From contig HG934468.1 of assembly GCA_000723505.1 (NCBI GenBank), positions 2,140,798 through 2,204,797 on the forward strand: a stretch of 64,000 nucleotides of DNA, read 5' to 3'. Source of the DNA: Mucinivorans hirudinis. GTDB taxonomy: Bacteria; Bacteroidota; Bacteroidia; Bacteroidales; Rikenellaceae. Within the stretch, counting starts at the first letter, position 1, and every line of letters starts with the position of its first letter. The notes under the pieces were generated by a model. It saw nothing but the letters and a program-made list of their open reading frames with translations. It had not been told where the DNA came from and did not search any database. A program made the position numbers and the translations under genes. Of the stretch, positions 8,685 through 17,557 are shown piece after piece.

Positions 8685-8739
8685 TAAATTATGAATTAAG
8701 GGCTTGACATAAGCCCTTAATTCTTGGCTCATAATTTAC
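8684..8739 (+). terminator. Strong palindrome between the barrel gene and potA
   Basis: A perfect 13-bp stem, GAATTAAGGGCTT (8693-8705) and AAGCCCTTAATTC (8711-8723), with loop GACAT, extended by outer arms TAAATTATG and CATAATTTA. No U tract follows immediately. It may act as a partial terminator or RNA stabiliser that sets potABC levels below those of the binding protein. Confidence 0.55.
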
Positions 8740-8748
8740 AGAAATACA

Positions 8749-10128
8749 GTGTCAAACAACTCCATCATCAGTGTATGCGGCGTGACCAAACGTTTTGGCG
8801 ATAACCTTATTTTAGATAACGTATCTCTAAAAATCGACCGCGGCGAATTTGTAACAATACTCGGTCCTTCGGGGTGTGGTAAAACCACACTCCTGAGGAT
8901 TATTGCGGGTTTTTTGGACGTGAATCAAGGTGAAGTGAAGCTCGAGGGCAAAGACCTGCTCTCGATACCGCCCCACAAACGCCCCGTTAATACGGTATTC
9001 CAGAAGTATGCCCTCTTTCCCCATCTGAATGTCTATGATAATATAGCTTTTGGGTTGAAAATAAAGAGAGTGGACGGTGATACCATTGACCGTGAAGTGG
9101 CGCGTGTGTTGAAGATGACGGGGCTGAGCGACTATGAACACCGCGATATTGACTCGCTCTCGGGCGGTCAGCAGCAGCGTGTTGCCATTGCTCGCGCGAT
9201 TGTCAATAAGCCTAAAGTTCTTCTATTAGACGAACCGCTTGCTGCTTTAGATTTGAAGATGCGCAAGGATATGCAGATGGAACTCAAGCAGATGCACCGC
9301 GATTTGGGCATCACCTTCATCTACGTTACCCACGACCAAGAGGAGGCGCTGACTCTGAGCGATACCATAGTGGTGATGAACAACGGCGTTATTCAGCAAA
9401 TAGGTTCGCCTACGGATATTTACAATGAACCCGTAAACTCTTTTGTTGCGGATTTCATTGGAGAGAGCAATATTTTTAATGGTGTGATGTTGTGCGACAA
9501 GCGTGTCAAGTTCATCGACTTGGAGTTCGACTGTGTCGATGAGGGATTTGGCGACAATGTGCTGGTCGATGTGGTACTGCGTCCCGAAGATATCTACATT
9601 TTCCCCGCCAACAAGAGCGCGATGTTTAGCGGAAAGGTCATCTCATCCATCTTCAAGGGGGTTCATAATGAGATGGTTGTTAAGACCGAAAATGGTTTTG
9701 AGGTTGTCGTTCAGGACTACAACCACTTCGGTGTGGGCGAGGAGGTAGGGCTGCTTATCAAGCCCAACGATATTCACGTTATGCGCAAGGAGCGCGTTTG
9801 TAACACATTCGAGGCTACGGTTATAGATGAAACTCACGTTGAGTTTCTCGGTGTTCAATTTGAGTGCCTTTCAACTGACGGATTTGAGAGGGGCGAGCAG
9901 ATTCTGGTTGATGTAGATTTCGATAAAGTCGAAATGTTGGACGACCTGGACGCAGGGCTAATCAATGCCAACGTCACCTTTATTCTCTACAAAGGAGACC
10001 ACTATCACTTAACCTTGGTTACGGATGATAAGGAGTCTATATGGTTGGATACTAATGATGTATATGACGATGGCGATATGGTTGGCATTGCCATTGCCAA
10101 GGAGAATATCAAACTGAAAAGGAGATGA
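8749..10128 (+). CDS. potA: PotA-type ABC transporter ATP-binding protein with enlarged C-terminus
   Basis: ATPase of the polyamine-type importer. Nucleotide-binding motifs are all present: Walker [11 protein letters not shown]-loop [12 protein letters not shown], signature [14 protein letters not shown], Walker [13 protein letters not shown] and H-loop VTHDQEEAL. At 459 residues it exceeds the usual 360-380; residues after about 240 appear to hold two TOBE-like units, one ending near [12 protein letters not shown] and one near [12 protein letters not shown]. The start is GTG at 8749; no better start agrees with the conserved [16 protein letters not shown] opening. Its stop overlaps potB by 4 bp. 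Confidence 0.92.
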   Translation: MSNNSIISVCGVTKRFGDNLILDNVSLKIDRGEFVTILGPSGCGKTTLLRIIAGFLDVNQGEVKLEGKDLLSIPPHKRPVNTVFQKYALFPHLNVYDNIAFGLKIKRVDGDTIDREVARVLKMTGLSDYEHRDIDSLSGGQQQRVAIARAIVNKPKVLLLDEPLAALDLKMRKDMQMELKQMHRDLGITFIYVTHDQEEALTLSDTIVVMNNGVIQQIGSPTDIYNEPVNSFVADFIGESNIFNGVMLCDKRVKFIDLEFDCVDEGFGDNVLVDVVLRPEDIYIFPANKSAMFSGKVISSIFKGVHNEMVVKTENGFEVVVQDYNHFGVGEEVGLLIKPNDIHVMRKERVCNTFEATVIDETHVEFLGVQFECLSTDGFERGEQILVDVDFDKVEMLDDLDAGLINANVTFILYKGDHYHLTLVTDDKESIWLDTNDVYDDGDMVGIAIAKENIKLKRR

Positions 10129-10910
10129 GAAATCTACTGAATTCGCGCAAAAACTGGGTGATTCCCTATGTTGCCTTTATGGCTTTTTTCATAGTGATTC
10201 CTCTGATTCTTATTGGTTATTATGCCTTTATGAGCAGTAGTGGTGCTTTAACGTTCGAAAATTTTGAGAAATTCGGCACAAACACCGAATCTCTAAATAT
10301 TTTTATTTACTCCATCGGCATTGCCCTTATTACCACCTTCATATGTATCGTGCTGGGCTATCCCGCGGCATATATTCTGAGCAATAACAAGCTGACCAAG
10401 TGGCAGTTTATGATTGTGCTCTTCATCCTGCCGATGTGGGTGAATATGTTGATACGCACGCTTGCGACTGTTGCGCTGTTCGACTTTCTGAAAATTCCGC
10501 TGGGCGAGGGTGCTCTGATTTTCGGTATGGTTTACAACTTTATACCGTTTATGATATATCCGATTTATAATTCACTCACCAAGATTGACAAGTCTCTCTT
10601 GGAGGCGGCTCAGGATTTGGGGGCAACAAATAGGGCTATTTTTACGAAGGTAATTTTTCCGCTCTCTATGCCCGGAGTCTTGAGTGGCGTGTTGATGGTA
10701 TTTATGCCCGTGATTTCGACCTTTGCCATTTCCGAACTACTGACACTTAACAATATTCGCCTCTTCGGCTCCGTTATTCAGGAGAATATCAACAATGGAG
10801 CGTGGAACTACGGAGCAGCACTTTCGCTCATTATGTTGCTCATCATTGGCTTCACAACCTTTCTGAATAACCAAAGCAGTAAATCGGAAAGCGAAGCCGG
10901 CTTGATATAG
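10125..10910 (+). CDS. potB: PotB-type ABC transporter permease
   Basis: Inner-membrane permease with about six transmembrane helices and the EAA coupling loop [20 protein letters not shown] that contacts the ATPase. Length (261) is normal. It overlaps potA by 4 bp (ATGA), indicating coupled translation. A 40-bp gap before potC contains two GTCC units at 9-bp spacing (10927, 10936), a minor relative of the GGAC repeats. Confidence 0.93.
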   Translation: MRNLLNSRKNWVIPYVAFMAFFIVIPLILIGYYAFMSSSGALTFENFEKFGTNTESLNIFIYSIGIALITTFICIVLGYPAAYILSNNKLTKWQFMIVLFILPMWVNMLIRTLATVALFDFLKIPLGEGALIFGMVYNFIPFMIYPIYNSLTKIDKSLLEAAQDLGATNRAIFTKVIFPLSMPGVLSGVLMVFMPVISTFAISELLTLNNIRLFGSVIQENINNGAWNYGAALSLIMLLIIGFTTFLNNQSSKSESEAGLI

Positions 10911-10949
10911 CAATAATTACCTGCAAGTCCTAAATGTCCCCCAAAAGAT

Positions 10950-11756
10950 ATGTCCCACAAAATACTCGCAAAAAGCTACTTATGGTTGTTGATGGCGATG
11001 CTCTATGCACCCATCATTATCATCTGCATATTCTCCTTTACCGAGTCGAAGGTTCTTGGTAATTGGACGGGTTTTTCTACAAAGCTCTACGAAAACCTCT
11101 TCACGGGGCACACAAGTCACAGTTTGATGAGCGCATTGGTCAATACCTTTGTGATTGCTACCATTGCCGCTGTATGCTCTATGTTCCTTGGAACTGTGGC
11201 TGCAATAGGTATTTATACAATCAAGGAGCGCCGCCGCCGTGTTATCTCATTTTTTAACAATATTCCGATTCTCAATCCGGATATTATTACCGGTATATCG
11301 CTCTTTTTGCTTTTTGTAAGCCTCGGGATAACACAGGGTTACACCACTGTAATCCTTGCTCACATCACATTCTGTACTCCCTATGTGGTGCTGAGTGTGT
11401 TGCCGCGCCTATTTTCGATGAACAACAATCTCTACGAGGCTGCCTTGGATTTGGGTGCAACGCCGTTTCAGGCTGTTCGTAAGGTGATCATACCCGAGAT
11501 TCGCCCCGGTATGGTCAGCGGATTGATACTCTCGTTTACCCTCTCCATCGACGACTTCGCCGTTACCCTCTTCACCAAGGGTAACGAAGGGTTGGAGACG
11601 CTCTCGACCTATATCTATGCCGATGCGCGCAAGGGAGGGCTCACACCCGAGCTTCGTCCGCTGTCGGCAATCATTTTCTTGGTGGTTCTCTGCCTGCTCG
11701 TTGTGATGAACTATCGCAAGGCGCGGCAGGCTAAAAAGTTGGCTATAAGGAGTTAA
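10950..11756 (+). CDS. potC: PotC-type ABC transporter permease
   Basis: Second permease of the system, 268 residues, about six transmembrane helices, with the EAA loop EAALDLGATPFQAVRKVIIP and the conserved SIDDFAVTLFTKG segment. The order potD-barrel-potA-potB-potC is complete for an importer. The radical SAM gene starts 6 bp later and could be read through. Confidence 0.93.
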   Translation: MSHKILAKSYLWLLMAMLYAPIIIICIFSFTESKVLGNWTGFSTKLYENLFTGHTSHSLMSALVNTFVIATIAAVCSMFLGTVAAIGIYTIKERRRRVISFFNNIPILNPDIITGISLFLLFVSLGITQGYTTVILAHITFCTPYVVLSVLPRLFSMNNNLYEAALDLGATPFQAVRKVIIPEIRPGMVSGLILSFTLSIDDFAVTLFTKGNEGLETLSTYIYADARKGGLTPELRPLSAIIFLVVLCLLVVMNYRKARQAKKLAIRS

Positions 11757-11762
11757 TAAATT

Positions 11763-12701
11763 ATGCAGGGACGACGATTTAGGAGCTATTCGGAATATTT
11801 CAGGAGTTTGTTCGGCACACGTGTTCAGAAAGTTACCATAGATGCAGGCTTCACCTGCCCCAATCGTGACGGTACAGTAGCCACGGGTGGTTGCACCTTT
11901 TGCCTGAATGATGCCTTTTCGCCGTCCTACTGTCGTCCCGAAAAGTCCATTACCGAGCAGATTAACGAAGGCATAGGCTTCCACGCGCGCCGCTATGCCA
12001 AATCTCAGAAGTTTTTAGCCTACTTCCAGAGTTTTTCGAATACCTATAAGCCGCTGTGCGAGCTTGAGAAGATATACTCCGAAGCATTGCAACATCCCGA
12101 AGTTGTGGGCATGGTAATCGGCACTCGCCCCGATTGTGTGGATCAAGAGAAGCTCGATTATTTCAAGGAGCTATCAGCAAATCATTATGTGGTAATAGAA
12201 TATGGTATTGAGTCGGTCTATGATGATATATTGCGGGATATAAATCGCGGGCACGATTTTGCCACGGCGCGTCGTGCGGTGGAGATGACCGCTGAGCGTG
12301 GCATCCATTGCGGTGCTCATTTCATTATCGGTTTCCCGGGCGAAAGTCCTCGGATGGTTCTCGATTCGGCAGATGTGATAAATAGCCTGCCTCTGGATAC
12401 GGTGAAATTTCACCAACTTCAACTCTTCAAAGGGACGGAAATGGCGCGGGAGTATGCACAAAACCCCGATAAATACCATTTTTATAGCCTACCCAATTAC
12501 ATAGACCTCTTTATAGATTTGCTTGAGCGTCTGCGACCCGATTTGATAATTGAGCGATTTGCGGGCGAAGCTCCACCCGAGTTTCATATCAACCACAGCT
12601 GGGGCAAGGTTCGCAACGAAACCTTGATTCAGCTTTTGGAAAAACGGCTCGAGGAGCGCGACACATATCAAGGAAAATTTTTTGACGAAAAACAAAAGTA
12701 A
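11763..12701 (+). CDS. TIGR01212/YhcC-family radical SAM protein
   Basis: 312-residue radical SAM protein. The cluster-binding cysteines lie in CPNRDGTVATGGCTFC, the arrangement typical of YhcC-like proteins, and the barrel continues with IGTRPDCV, EYGIES and HFIIGFPGE. The reaction of this family is not firmly established. It starts 6 bp after potC, but a promoter for the next gene lies inside its 3' end, so it may end this transcription unit. Confidence 0.88.
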   Translation: MQGRRFRSYSEYFRSLFGTRVQKVTIDAGFTCPNRDGTVATGGCTFCLNDAFSPSYCRPEKSITEQINEGIGFHARRYAKSQKFLAYFQSFSNTYKPLCELEKIYSEALQHPEVVGMVIGTRPDCVDQEKLDYFKELSANHYVVIEYGIESVYDDILRDINRGHDFATARRAVEMTAERGIHCGAHFIIGFPGESPRMVLDSADVINSLPLDTVKFHQLQLFKGTEMAREYAQNPDKYHFYSLPNYIDLFIDLLERLRPDLIIERFAGEAPPEFHINHSWGKVRNETLIQLLEKRLEERDTYQGKFFDEKQK

Positions 12702-12713
12702 TTGCTAACTTTG
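12681..12713 (+). promoter_or_regulatory. Full -33/-7 promoter for the MerR-type gene
   Basis: TTTG at 12681-12684 and TAACTTTG at 12706-12713 are 21 bp apart, close to the Bacteroides consensus spacing. It begins inside the end of the radical SAM gene and lies 17 bp before the MerR-type ATG. Confidence 0.7.
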
Positions 12714-12730
12714 TAGACAAATCGAAGTGA

Positions 12731-13174
12731 ATGAGCGTGAAGTCTAAAATACAAAAGGTCTATTACACGATGGGTGAGGTTTGCGAGATGTTCGACCTTC
12801 CACCCTCTAATATTCGTTTTTGGGAAAAGAACTTTTCGTTCATCAAACCCAAGAAAAATGCCAAGGGCAATCGTCTTTTTTCGCCCGATGATGTGGAGCA
12901 GTTGAAGTTGGTCTACCACCTGATTAAGGATAAGGGTATGACCCTCGCCGGAGCTGATAAGTATATAAAAGACAATAAGGTGGCAGCGCGCAAGGAGAGT
13001 AATGTTGTGGAGATTTTGCAGCGCGTACGCACGAGTCTTGTCGATATTCGTAACGAAATAAACGCTCTCGAAAAGCATAAAGCGAACGAAATCATAATTC
13101 CTACTATTGTAGCCGAAGAGGAGCTTGCCCCACAAAAAGAGCCTCCCCGCTACATCGAATTAACCTTGTTTTAG
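12731..13174 (+). CDS. MerR-family transcriptional regulator
   Basis: 147-residue protein with an N-terminal MerR winged helix-turn-helix: YYTMGEVCEMFDLPPSNIRFWEKNF followed by GNRLFSPDDVEQLKLVYHLIKDKGMTLAGA (each given in part). A short helical dimerisation segment follows (about residues 90-120). There are no conserved metal-binding cysteines in the C-terminal part, so the signal is unknown. It is followed 20 bp later by the Nif3-like gene and then the zinc-ribbon gene, probably one operon. Confidence 0.85.
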   Translation: MSVKSKIQKVYYTMGEVCEMFDLPPSNIRFWEKNFSFIKPKKNAKGNRLFSPDDVEQLKLVYHLIKDKGMTLAGADKYIKDNKVAARKESNVVEILQRVRTSLVDIRNEINALEKHKANEIIIPTIVAEEELAPQKEPPRYIELTLF

Positions 13175-13194
13175 CCTATTACCAAAACTCCCAA

Positions 13195-13959
13195 ATGCGC
13201 CCTACCCACAACGAAATAATCGCCACCCTCGAAGATTTTGCCCCGCTCAACTTGCAATTAGAGTGGGACAATAGCGGGCGGCAAGTCGGTACTTTCGGCG
13301 ATGAGTCGAGGGGTGCGTTGCTAACACTTGACGTTACCGAACGGAGCGTGCAAAGGGCTAAAGAGCTGGGTGTAAATCTTATAATATCGCACCATCCGCT
13401 TCTATTCGCGGGGTTGAACTCCATCACAGGCGCGACTGCCACCCAGCGTGTTGTCATCGAGGCTATTCGTAGTGGTATCTCTATTTACTCCTGCCACACC
13501 AATCTAGACTGCGCAATAGGCGGAGTTTCGTGGGCAATGGCTCATAGACTTAATTTGCAGAATGTCAAGCCTTTGATGGATAGTGGTTTGGGTTGCATAG
13601 GTGATTTAGAGCACTCCATAGGCGTTGAGGAGTTTGCAGAGGTTGTCAAGCGTGTGTTCTCGCTAAAAGTTCTCAAAATAAATTGTACGGATAAAACGTT
13701 TATAGACAAGGTTGTTGTGATGGGTGGAAGTGGCTCGCGCGAGATTGAGGCGGCGATGGCTGCCGGGGCTGATGCGATGATAACGGGCGATTTGAAATAT
13801 CACGACTACCAACGCCCAGACGGCAAAATGCTACTCATTGATGTCGGTCACTTCGAGAGTGAAATCGAAAGTTTGGATATTATTTGTACGGTAATTCAAA
13901 AAAAATATCCTAACTTTGTGCTCCATTATGCAAAAGATAGTTTTGCGCGAATGGTGTGA
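13195..13959 (+). CDS. Nif3-like dinuclear metal-centre protein
   Basis: 254-residue protein of the Nif3/YbgI (GTP cyclohydrolase 1 type 2 annotation) family, which forms toroidal hexamers with a di-metal site. Metal ligands are visible in the usual places: SHHP (about residue 64), SCHTNLD (about 101) and, near the C-terminus, GHFESE (about 219). GDLKYHD is also family-typical. Its biochemical role is unsettled. It sits between the MerR regulator and the zinc-ribbon coiled-coil protein. Confidence 0.9.
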   Translation: MRPTHNEIIATLEDFAPLNLQLEWDNSGRQVGTFGDESRGALLTLDVTERSVQRAKELGVNLIISHHPLLFAGLNSITGATATQRVVIEAIRSGISIYSCHTNLDCAIGGVSWAMAHRLNLQNVKPLMDSGLGCIGDLEHSIGVEEFAEVVKRVFSLKVLKINCTDKTFIDKVVVMGGSGSREIEAAMAAGADAMITGDLKYHDYQRPDGKMLLIDVGHFESEIESLDIICTVIQKKYPNFVLHYAKDSFARMV

Positions 13960-14002
13960 TGGGTAATCACAGTATGATAGTATCACAATTTTACAAAATA
14001 TA

Positions 14003-14743
14003 ATGGCAGCAATAGCAGACCTAACAACTGAGGAGAAAATTGTAACTCTTTACAAATTGCAACAAATTGATTCCAAGATGGATGACATCAATTTTATCAA
14101 AGGCGAACTTCCGTTGGAGGTCGCCGATTTGGAGGATGTTATCGAGGGTTATCAGACCCGTATTTCGAATCTTAATGCGGAAATTGAAAACCTCTCGAAG
14201 GAGGGTAAGAGCAAAAAAGAGGAGATTGAGAATTGCAAGGCTCTTATTGCTAAGTACGAGGAGCAACAAAAGGAGGTTCGCAACAACCGTGAGTATGAAT
14301 CTTTTTCCAAGGAGATTGAGTATCAGAAGCTAGAGATAGAGCTTTGCGAGAAGCGCATCAAGGAGTTTTCGGCAGAGTCGAAGGCTAAGAAGAAGATTGC
14401 CGAGGAGTTGAAAGAGCAGTTAGAGGGTCGCAAGGTCGATTTGGCTAACAAAAAAGAGGAGTTGGCAACAATCGAGAATGAGACGGCAGCCGAGGTTGCC
14501 GAGCTTGAAAAACAGGCTGGGGCATTAGCCGCAAAGATTGATGAGCGTCTTCTGTCGGCATACAAGCGCATTCGCCAAAATGTGCGCAACGGTTTGGCTG
14601 TTGTTACGGTTAAGCGCGATGCTTGCGGTGGATGTTTTAATCGTATACCCCCTCAGCGTCAGTTAGATATTCGTATGGGTAAGAAAGTTATTGTTTGTGA
14701 ATATTGCGGGCGTGTTCTGGTGAGCGACCTCATAGAGGAGTAG
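14003..14743 (+). CDS. Coiled-coil protein with C4-type zinc ribbon
   Basis: 246 residues: a long coiled coil rich in Glu and Lys (about residues 30-180) followed by a C-terminal zinc ribbon with CGGC and CEYC pairs (about 211 and 231). This is the zf-RING_7/C4-zinc-ribbon family found beside Nif3-like genes; it is thought to bind nucleic acid or act as a scaffold, but the function is not known. A good terminator lies about 85 bp beyond its stop. Confidence 0.85.
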   Translation: MAAIADLTTEEKIVTLYKLQQIDSKMDDINFIKGELPLEVADLEDVIEGYQTRISNLNAEIENLSKEGKSKKEEIENCKALIAKYEEQQKEVRNNREYESFSKEIEYQKLEIELCEKRIKEFSAESKAKKKIAEELKEQLEGRKVDLANKKEELATIENETAAEVAELEKQAGALAAKIDERLLSAYKRIRQNVRNGLAVVTVKRDACGGCFNRIPPQRQLDIRMGKKVIVCEYCGRVLVSDLIEE

Positions 14744-14870
14744 TGGAATAGATTCGTGAGAGGATAAAACGTTTGCTTGCCCGTAACAGTAAGGGCGGAA
14801 GGTGATGAAAAAAGTCAATAGCACGACAACCCCGATTCATAGAAATTCGGGGTTTTCTTTTAGCTATCTC
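14744..14870 (+). terminator. 3' region and intrinsic terminator after the zinc-ribbon gene
   Basis: An 8-bp stem, AACCCCGA (14828-14835) with TCGGGGTT (14847-14854), is followed by TTTCTTTT: a clear plus-strand terminator. The 80 nt before it are purine-rich and partly self-complementary. Since a methionine/cysteine-metabolism pseudogene follows, I looked for a SAM-type riboswitch but could not assemble its conserved core. Confidence 0.65.
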
Positions 14871-14879
14871 GACCACATC

Positions 14880-15409
14880 AGCGGGCATTTGCCCTCACTC
14901 AAGTAGATACTGCGGAGGGTGGCTACATATACTCGTGTTGAAACGACTTTTGTGGTTATCAGCCATCGTCCGAGGATGCCGCACGACTTTTGTCATATCT
15001 CGATAGCCTTTGCTGCCGCTTTTGCTGCCAAATTGACAATGCTCGCCGTTTGGCATAATATTTGATGGATAATGTTTCGGTAGAGAGAGAGTTATATATG
15101 CAGGGCTTGAGGGAGATGTTTCGTATTCTACCGCTTGAAAGTTATTCGATGGGCGCGTCTATGGCGCAATGGTAACTTTCAACGTGAAGGGTGCGCGAGC
15201 GGAGGCTGCAAGGTTTATTGAGTTTTTATAGGGGAGAATTAATGTTGTGCCCACTTTGGGTGATTCACGTACAATTATGATGCCCACAGCTCAGGTTTGG
15301 GGCGATAAATATATTGAGCAGGGATGGACTCGTCTTTTCTGTAGGCTGTGAGCCATATAAGGAGATTGAAGATGAAATAAAATTTGCATTAAAGAATATT
15401 TTTGTGTAG
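14880..15409 (+). pseudogene. Decayed Cys/Met-metabolism PLP enzyme
   Basis: Fragments of one protein family can be read in changing frames with stops between them: VDTAEGGYIYS near 14915; DNARRLA-stop-YLMDNVSVEREL near 15035-15100; GAMVTFNVKGARAEAARFIEFL from 15163 to an in-frame stop at 15229; then GRINVVPTLGDSRTIMMPTA; and finally VGCEPYKEIEDEIKFALK ending at 15409. The order and wording match the C-terminal half of O-acetylhomoserine sulfhydrylase, cystathionine gamma-synthase or methionine gamma-lyase proteins. There are at least two stops and two or more frameshifts. The PLP-lysine region is not recognisable, so much of the middle is deleted. The exact member cannot be told. Confidence 0.7.
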
Positions 15410-15518
15410 ATTTGTCCCCGAGTTGTAATCGACGACTCTATAATAGTAGCTTACCAAAAACCCATTTGCCATAAGAATAACTCTACTCAAATTTTATTAA
15501 TTAATTATTCAGAGTAGG

Positions 15519-16103
15519 ATGAATAACGAAGTTCGGAGCGACCAAGTGTTGCTTGACTCTTATTTGGGAGGTAATAGCGAAGCTATTGAGATGCTCATTG
15601 AGCGTCATCGTCGCAAGGTTTATAATTATATATTGATGATGGTGAAAAATCGTTCGTTGGCGGATGATATTTTTCAGGATACTTTCATCAAGGTTATTCA
15701 GAGCATAGAGCGGGGCAAGTATGCCGACAACGGCAAGTTTGTTTCGTGGGTTCTCCGTATAGCACATAATCAGATTATCGACCATTTTCGTTCGCTCAAG
15801 TCGGGCGTACACGTAACCAGCGATGATGTGGGTTATGATATTTTGAACCAGAGCAAATTTTCGCAAGGTAACTTTGAGGATGTGTTGATGCAGAGCCAAA
15901 CGGCTCTACAAGTTCGCGGCTTGGTAGATTTGTTGCCCGAAGAGCAGCGCGAGGTGGTTATGTTGCGGCACTTTGTGGGAATGAGTTTCAAGGAGATAGC
16001 CGAGCAAACAAACGTAAGTATTAACACGGCTCTGGGTCGTATGCGTTATGCACTTATCAATTTGCGTAAATTGATAGAAGAGAAGGAGTTAAATCTTGTG
16101 TAG
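15519..16103 (+). CDS. Sigma-70 family (ECF-type) RNA polymerase sigma factor
   Basis: 194 residues with region 2 (ADDIFQDTFIKVIQS, then WVLRIAHNQIIDHFRS) and region 4 (LLPEEQREVVMLRHFVGMSFKEIAEQ followed by NTALGRMRYALINLRK; quoted in part). No anti-sigma gene follows; the next genes are rnfE and rnfA on the same strand 136 bp on. Target promoters cannot be predicted from this window. Confidence 0.9.
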   Translation: MNNEVRSDQVLLDSYLGGNSEAIEMLIERHRRKVYNYILMMVKNRSLADDIFQDTFIKVIQSIERGKYADNGKFVSWVLRIAHNQIIDHFRSLKSGVHVTSDDVGYDILNQSKFSQGNFEDVLMQSQTALQVRGLVDLLPEEQREVVMLRHFVGMSFKEIAEQTNVSINTALGRMRYALINLRKLIEEKELNLV

Positions 16104-16239
16104 ATTATCTTTGCAGGAGTCTGAGGTGGGGGTGTAAAAGATTGTTTCGGCGAGCTCGATGACCCAGGACGAGTTAATGAAATAATGTACGGTCATTTCG
16201 GTCATTGGGTTTGGCGAAATGTATGCTAAATAATGGATT

Positions 16240-16827
16240 ATGAATCGGTGGAATAACTTTACGAAGGGGCTTATCAAGGAGAACCCTGTTTTTGTATTGC
16301 TGCTGGGTATGTGCCCCACGTTGGGAACCACAACATCGGCAATCAATGGACTTGGAATGGGTGCTGCAACTATGTTTGTGCTTATTATGAGTAATATTGT
16401 GGTCTCTTTGGTGAAGAATGTCATACCTGCCAAGGTGCGTATACCCTCCTTCATCGTCATTATAGCATCCTTTGTGACGGTTGTGCAACTTTTGATGGAG
16501 GCATATTTGCCCAATATTTACTCTACTTTGGGCGTATTTATCCCTTTGATTGTGGTGAACTGCATTATTTTGGGGCGTGCGGAGGCGTTTGCAAGCAAGA
16601 ACAATGTGTTGAGTTCGGCGGTGGACGGCTTGGGAATTGGGCTTGGCTTTACCTTATCCTTGACACTGCTTGGTGCTGTACGCGAGGTGCTTGGCAGTGG
16701 TGCTATATTTGGTACAAAGCTCATCGAGGGGGACGGGATGTTGATATTTGTGTTGGCTCCGGGTGCGTTCATTGCCCTGGGTTATCTGCTTGTGATTTTT
16801 AATAAGCTTACTGCCAAATTGAGATAG
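16240..16827 (+). CDS. rnfE: Rnf electron transport complex subunit RnfE
   Basis: Membrane subunit of the ferredoxin:NAD+ oxidoreductase that couples electron transfer to Na+ or H+ movement. 195 residues, about six transmembrane helices, with typical segments [19 protein letters not shown] and [15 protein letters not shown]. RnfE and RnfA are related, inverted-topology subunits. Only rnfA accompanies it here; rnfB, C, D and G are in the 30.8-37.4 kb cluster on the other strand, an unusual split. Confidence 0.95.
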   Translation: MNRWNNFTKGLIKENPVFVLLLGMCPTLGTTTSAINGLGMGAATMFVLIMSNIVVSLVKNVIPAKVRIPSFIVIIASFVTVVQLLMEAYLPNIYSTLGVFIPLIVVNCIILGRAEAFASKNNVLSSAVDGLGIGLGFTLSLTLLGAVREVLGSGAIFGTKLIEGDGMLIFVLAPGAFIALGYLLVIFNKLTAKLR

Positions 16828-16885
16828 TAATTATTATTCACTGCTTACGTACGGATGGGGCGACTCTAAAAAAAACAGTTTCCAA

Positions 16886-17458
16886 ATGGAATACTTCATA
16901 ATAATAATAAGTGCGATATTTGTTAATAACATTATTCTTGCACAGTTTTTGGGCATTTGTCCGTTCTTGGGGGTATCGTCAAAGGTTAGCACCTCGCTCG
17001 GTATGGGCGGTGCAGTGACTTTCGTAATGACTATAGCCTCTATTGTGGCTTATCTGCTTCAATATTATGTGCTTGTGCCTTTCGGTATAGGCTATATGCA
17101 GACCATTGTTTTTATCTTGGTCATAGCCTCGTTGGTGCAAATGGTAGAAATCATTCTCAAAAAAGTTTCACCCGCTCTCTATTCGGCACTTGGGGTATTT
17201 CTGCCGCTTATTACGACAAATTGCGCCGTGCTTGGCGTGGCGATATTGTTGGTTCAGAAGGAGTTAAATCTTGCTGAAAGTGTTGTTTTTGCAGTTGCCA
17301 ATGCCATAGGGTTTACCCTTGCATTGGTGCTTTTTGCTGGTCTTCGCGAGAAGTTGGATATCACGGAGTTGCCCAAGGCGATGAGGGGAGTGCCTATTGC
17401 GTTAGTGGTTGCCGGTATCCTCGCAATGGCGTTTATGGGTTTTTCGGGACTCGTTTAA
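16886..17458 (+). CDS. rnfA: Rnf electron transport complex subunit RnfA
   Basis: 190 residues, about six transmembrane helices, with hallmarks [18 protein letters not shown] and [12 protein letters not shown]. It carries the conserved cysteines (FLGICPFLG and TTNCAVLG) thought to hold an intramembrane iron-sulfur centre together with RnfE. It lies 58 bp after rnfE and is surely co-transcribed with it. Confidence 0.95.
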   Translation: MEYFIIIISAIFVNNIILAQFLGICPFLGVSSKVSTSLGMGGAVTFVMTIASIVAYLLQYYVLVPFGIGYMQTIVFILVIASLVQMVEIILKKVSPALYSALGVFLPLITTNCAVLGVAILLVQKELNLAESVVFAVANAIGFTLALVLFAGLREKLDITELPKAMRGVPIALVVAGILAMAFMGFSGLV

Positions 17459-17483
17459 TATTTATGGAAGTTGAGGCTGCTGT

Positions 17484-17535
17484 GGAGTTGAGAAGTTGAA
17501 TCAAAGGTGATTTTAGAAACTCAACTCTTCAACTT
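17484..17535 (+). terminator. Imperfect hairpin after rnfA
   Basis: AGTTGAGAAGTTGAAT and ACTCAACTCTTCAACT form an imperfect stem with about 12 of 16 pairs between rnfA and the YbbR-domain gene. No U tract follows, so a terminator role is tentative. Confidence 0.35.
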
Positions 17536-17557
17536 ATCGACCGCTTAGCATCAAAAA

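Noticed and set aside
14744-14830. SAM riboswitch or RNase P RNA before the sulfur-metabolism pseudogene
   Set aside because: I could not assemble the conserved core of any riboswitch class or of RNase P RNA; only the terminator is certain.
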